Program-made: the position numbers and the translations under genes
In this document: piece after piece, positions 60,431 to 64,000 of the stretch
How the letters are laid out: each line of letters starts with the position of its first letter
Numbering within the stretch: the stretch's first letter is position 1
The notes under the pieces: model-generated
Databases searched by the model: none
Seen by the model: only the letters and a program-made list of their open reading frames with translations
What the model was told of the DNA's origin: nothing
Assembly (NCBI GenBank): GCA_038501195.1
Contig: JBBPUQ010000003.1
Coordinates: 3,874,501-3,938,500, forward strand
Origin: Nemania diffusa
Lineage: Eukaryota; Ascomycota; Sordariomycetes; Xylariales; Xylariaceae
Direction: 5' to 3'
Length of the DNA stretch: 64,000 nt

Positions 60431-63049
60431 TTACCAACCAAGTGTTTCAACAGCACTACGCGCATCGCTGAGTGGCATAGATTGAATGCCAAGTTGCCGA
60501 ACTTGGGTTCCTTTCCGCAGGCGTTGTAGACCAACGGCCACCTTCCAACCCTCTTCTTCGCCAAGAACAAACAAATAGCGCTTGCCCTCCTGGTCTCTGA
60601 TGGTTGCACGCAGCACGTGTAAGCCATGATGCTTCCATTCGCCAGCTTGTGACGCGCTACGAGATGAACCATCAGATCCGCCATGGGGTCCCATACGGCA
60701 GTCGTCTTTGCATGCATGCAATAACTCAGTCAGGTACGCATCGGCATCATCTCCCATGAGAGCCTTCGTTTGGCCGCGAGCTGAGAACCTGAAGCGAGGA
60801 GTCGCTGGTTTGCTGGCCGGTTTGGGAGGTGCGTTGGCATCAACAGTGGTATGTGCAGGACACCACACCTCCATGAGTCTGAGAGTCCAAGCCTTTACAT
60901 CCCACTCTCGCTGGGGTACACCTCGAACATCATCATCAATAAAGAGCCCTTCGGTCGTCATGCGTAGGATAAGTCCATCTGTGACATGGCCAACGCCAGA
61001 CACAAGTTGGGAAGCAGGCGTTTTAGAGAACTGGTTGAGAAATCCATAAACAGCTTTAATGACAATTTTGTCTGGATCTTTCGTTGTATATGGTCCTCGC
61101 ATCGATGGTGGCGGCGTTGTTCTGGACGTAGAGTGAGATGCGGCGTACGACGACTCTGTGAAGACCGTCTCGCCAGATCGCCTTCGATTGTGTGCCTTTG
61201 GTTGATCGTATGGTCGATAAGAATACGCGTCATCATCTGTACCACGGAACGACTGGGCTGTAGGAGGTGGAGGCCGTTTAGTGCTGGTAGAAGTCGCACT
61301 CGCAGTCGCACTAGCAGTCGCACTCGGAGAAGCACTAGGAGTAGCACTGGTGGCAGCACTGGGAGCAGCACTGGGAGCAGCACTTGGAGCAGAACTTGGA
61401 GCGGCACTTGGGGCGACACTGGGGGCAGCAGCAGGCTTGGTTGGGGTGAACGCCTGTACAGGCGGTTTCCCGTTTGGCCAGGGATTCGTCTTCTCTCCTA
61501 CAGATGAGAAAGCGTATGTACCCCTCCGGGTAGTTTCTGCCTCTTTCGCCTTCTTCGCCTCTTCGGCTGCCTTCGCTGCCTTCGCTTCCTCGGCTTGCTT
61601 CAGCCGAGCAGCTTCTCGTTCTTTAGCCTCGCGCTCTCTAACCTCGCGCTCCTTGGCCTCACGCTCCCTGGCCTCTCTTTCTGACTTTTCGCGCTCTAAT
61701 TTTTCTCGAAGGGCCTTCTCACGTTCGAGTCGATCACGAAGTTCTCTCTCCCTAGCCTCCTGCAGCCTCTTATCTCTTAGCTCCTTTTCCCTCCGCGCTT
61801 TTTCCTGTTGTGCTCGTTCACGTTGCTCTTTTTCTCGCTGCTCCTTGTCGCGGGCTTCCTTCTCTTGTCTCTCTATAGCTTCCCGGGCCTCTCTCTCTTG
61901 CTTCTCCTTCGCTTCCCGGGCTTCTTTTTCTAATCTTATCCGAGTCTCTCGAGCCTCCCTTTCTAATCTTTCCCTAGCTTCACGGGACTCCCTCTCTAAT
62001 CTCTCCCTAACCTCCCGCTCACGCTCTTCTCTTATACGTGCTTCTCTCTCCAGCCTCTCCCTAATCTCCCGCTCGTGCTCTTCTCTGATACGCGTTTCTC
62101 TCTCTAACCTCTCCTTCAATTCTCGCTCGCGCTCTTCCTTTTCGCGTGCTTCCTTCTCTCGTTTTTGTTTGGCTTCTTGATCACGCTTGGCCTTCTCTTT
62201 TGCCTCCTTCTCGCGGAGCTCTTTAATACGCCTAGCTATTTCTTCTTTCTTACGCTGCTCAGCCTCTTTTGCTTTTCGTTCTTCTTCCTTGCGTCGAGTC
62301 TCCTCCTTGGCCTTCTCTCGAGAAGCCTTCATGCTCTCAGTTGGAGAAGGCTCCCGGGGACGGTCTTGAGGCCGTTCCTGTTCCGATTCCTGAGGCCGTC
62401 CCCGAGGTCGTTCCCGTGGGCGTTCTTTTGGATGCTCTCGAGTACGATCATGTGGACGTTCATGAGAATTCTCTTGTGGCCGCTCCTGCCAGGATGACTT
62501 CGGCTTTTCAGACCCGGCAGTGTTCGGCGAGGGGCTCGGTCGTGGTGGTGGGGGTGAGGCGTGTGGAGGCGGCGGTGGCGGTGGGCCATCGGGATCAGGG
62601 GCTCTTGAATGTGGTGGAGGACCAGTGCCTGAATAAGAGCCGCCTGAGGCCCCGTTATCCCCTGGGCCATAACTCCATGAATGTCTAGAGTCGTTCTTGT
62701 TACCGGATGAGGATACACGTTCATTCTGTACTCTGCCCAAGGCCCAAGCTCCGATCCCGACAGCAACTACCAACAGCAGCATGCCCATATTTCCCATACC
62801 CTGAAAGTTATTGTACCAGACCCTGAAGGCGGGGGCCAAACTCTGAAAGAGCACGACCAGCACCAACGCTGACGCAAAGCCTGCGGCGAAGCTGTTGATA
62901 CTTGGCTTTAGCGACGGCAGATAAAGAAACCCCGCACCCGAGGAATGTGGTGGTATTATGAAGATGTCGTATTTCCCTGGTGGTAGGTTGGGGCTTGTTC
63001 TCCGTGGGTTTGTGCCATGCGGCGGCGGAGGGGGCGGTTGATCGCCCAT
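60431..63049 (-). CDS. Membrane-anchored Arg/Glu-rich coiled-coil protein, unknown
   Basis: 872 residues in one exon. A Pro-rich start is followed by two hydrophobic segments (about 51-70, FAAGFASALVLVVLFQSLA, and about 86-105, NMGMLLLVVAVGIGAWALG) that could span a membrane. Next comes a Pro/His/Gly-rich linker, then a long charged helix of Arg/Glu/Lys/Ala (about 230-520) with repeats of the REREAREREAKER kind. After that is an Ala/Ser/Pro/Thr spacer (about 540-590). The C-terminal 200 residues look folded and conserved: IVIKAVYGFLNQFSKTPASQLVSGVGHVTDGLIL, EWDVKAWTLRLMEVWCP and HGLHVLRATIRDQEGKRYLFVLGEEEGWKVAVGLQRLRKG. I recognise no named family. The simple composition of the helix region makes database hits there unreliable; the C-terminus is the part to search. 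Confidence 0.75.
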   Translation of the reverse strand: MGDQPPPPPPHGTNPRRTSPNLPPGKYDIFIIPPHSSGAGFLYLPSLKPSINSFAAGFASALVLVVLFQSLAPAFRVWYNNFQGMGNMGMLLLVVAVGIGAWALGRVQNERVSSSGNKNDSRHSWSYGPGDNGASGGSYSGTGPPPHSRAPDPDGPPPPPPPHASPPPPRPSPSPNTAGSEKPKSSWQERPQENSHERPHDRTREHPKERPRERPRGRPQESEQERPQDRPREPSPTESMKASREKAKEETRRKEEERKAKEAEQRKKEEIARRIKELREKEAKEKAKRDQEAKQKREKEAREKEERERELKERLERETRIREEHEREIRERLEREARIREEREREVRERLERESREARERLEREARETRIRLEKEAREAKEKQEREAREAIERQEKEARDKEQREKEQRERAQQEKARREKELRDKRLQEARERELRDRLEREKALREKLEREKSEREAREREAKEREVREREAKEREAARLKQAEEAKAAKAAEEAKKAKEAETTRRGTYAFSSVGEKTNPWPNGKPPVQAFTPTKPAAAPSVAPSAAPSSAPSAAPSAAPSAATSATPSASPSATASATASATSTSTKRPPPPTAQSFRGTDDDAYSYRPYDQPKAHNRRRSGETVFTESSYAASHSTSRTTPPPSMRGPYTTKDPDKIVIKAVYGFLNQFSKTPASQLVSGVGHVTDGLILRMTTEGLFIDDDVRGVPQREWDVKAWTLRLMEVWCPAHTTVDANAPPKPASKPATPRFRFSARGQTKALMGDDADAYLTELLHACKDDCRMGPHGGSDGSSRSASQAGEWKHHGLHVLRATIRDQEGKRYLFVLGEEEGWKVAVGLQRLRKGTQVRQLGIQSMPLSDARSAVETLGW

Positions 63050-64000
63050 GATGCCAATGCACTCGCCACCAAGACGATGCCGAGATGTTGGGTGGGATTG
63101 TTCACTCGAGGTAGGGTGCGAAGTACGCTAGCAGCGTGAAAAACGAATCGCGCAGGCTCTGGATATCTTTGTAACGGAAACGAGGGTATCACCGAGAAGC
63201 CATGAGGGACCGCAATGTCGCCAGAGGTATTATTGCTGCTTTGACCTCAAGATTAGACATGGGATAGATCGCAAGAGTAGCCTGATGCTGTTTTGGAAAT
63301 AGTAGCCGCTTACTTCGAAGGCAGTGAAGAAACACTGCAGAATTGTAGAATTGCAGAATGCAACAATGCAAGGACGAGTATAGCGGAACACCAGACAGAC
63401 AGATGATATGCAAGTGAAGGCAGCGGCAGCGGCAGATGCAAAAAGCGATGCGCAAAAACAGCGAGTCCGTATCCACCACCAATTAACCCCCTCGTTTGCG
63501 AAAAGAGGCTCCCCGCAGACTTGGTTGTGCTTATGACAGTGTGAGACGGTGAATGTTCAATCCTTATGGAGAAGTATAGTGAGTAGCTAGAGAGGGCTGT
63601 TTGCACAAATAGGTTGCACAAGTGGCAGCAGTATGTAGATGTAATCGTAATCGGCGTATCGATTTGTCCGAGCAGGTAGGTAGGTGTTCAGTTGAATACC
63701 TAGCCAAAACAGAGCAACAACGACAAGGGCGTGATTTGTTCGCACTCGACCGCAGCCTGTTGTTGCGGTGTGTGCCAGTGGAGCACCATGTTTACTTTGG
63801 GGAAAGGAAAAAAAAAGTGGAATTAGATTGTTGACGCCAAGTAGTCAGGAACCCTTCAAGTCCCTGCAGAGCTGGCGCCACTGGACCAGTGACAGCTCCA
63901 GTTCTTGCAGATCCCCACAATATCCACCAATCAGAGTACACAGAAGCTCTTAGCGAGAACACTTGCGCAGCACTATGGCCAAAAACGTCCAAACATCTTG
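63050..64000. other. Intergenic at the right edge
   Basis: Promoter side of the coiled-coil gene. Overlapping frames at 63189-63621 (-) and 63622-63992 (both strands) are short and unlike known proteins. GTAGGTAGGTG occurs near 63676-63686. Nothing further is supported. Confidence 0.45.

Overview
The window is nuclear DNA of a filamentous ascomycete (Pezizomycotina, most likely Sordariomycetes). The evidence is short GT-AG introns (mostly 50-150 nt) with CTAAC/CTGAC-like branch sites, eukaryotic core genes in their fungal forms, and one almost pure A+T block at the left end that looks like a RIP-decayed repeat. Intergenic DNA is long and is sprinkled with a short palindrome-like motif of the type ACCTACCTAGGTAGGT. 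Species cannot be told from the sequence alone.

Layout from left to right: AT-rich decayed repeat (1-about 1000); RER1 (+); PAF1 (+); a secreted large-subunit catalase (-) with a run of micro-exons; haspin kinase (-); a CCDC47/DUF1682 ER membrane protein (+); a small UPF0045/ECM15-like thiamine-binding-type protein (-, 4 exons); a secreted GPI-type PLC-like phosphodiesterase (-); CDC37 (-); tRNA-Lys(CTT) (+) interrupted in its T stem; an intronless 1031-residue protein of unknown function (+); a gamma-glutamylcyclotransferase-like protein (-); SMC3 (-); MOT1 (+); a Pro/Gly/Arg-rich hypothetical protein (-); a secreted subtilisin (-); HRI1 (+); an FAD monooxygenase (-); and a membrane-anchored Arg/Glu-rich coiled-coil protein (-). 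I rebuilt exon-intron structures by hand. Every spliced model quoted keeps a single reading frame through conserved motifs.

The genes are mostly unrelated housekeeping functions: ER retention and membrane-protein biogenesis (RER1, CCDC47), transcription (PAF1, MOT1), chromosome biology (SMC3, haspin), kinase chaperoning (CDC37) and secreted enzymes (catalase, protease, PLC-like). There is no biosynthetic cluster and no intact transposon.

The two most unusual signals are RNA-processing oddities. First, the tRNA-Lys(CTT) gene carries a 57-nt insertion in its T stem that looks exactly like a spliceosomal intron (GTAAGT...GCTAAC...CAG); removing it restores a perfect tRNA, while a canonical position-37 intron is absent. 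Second, the catalase reading frame can be restored through the invariant VFFIQD motif only if a one-nucleotide exon is spliced between two introns and followed by a seven-nucleotide exon. Both can be tested with RNA reads.
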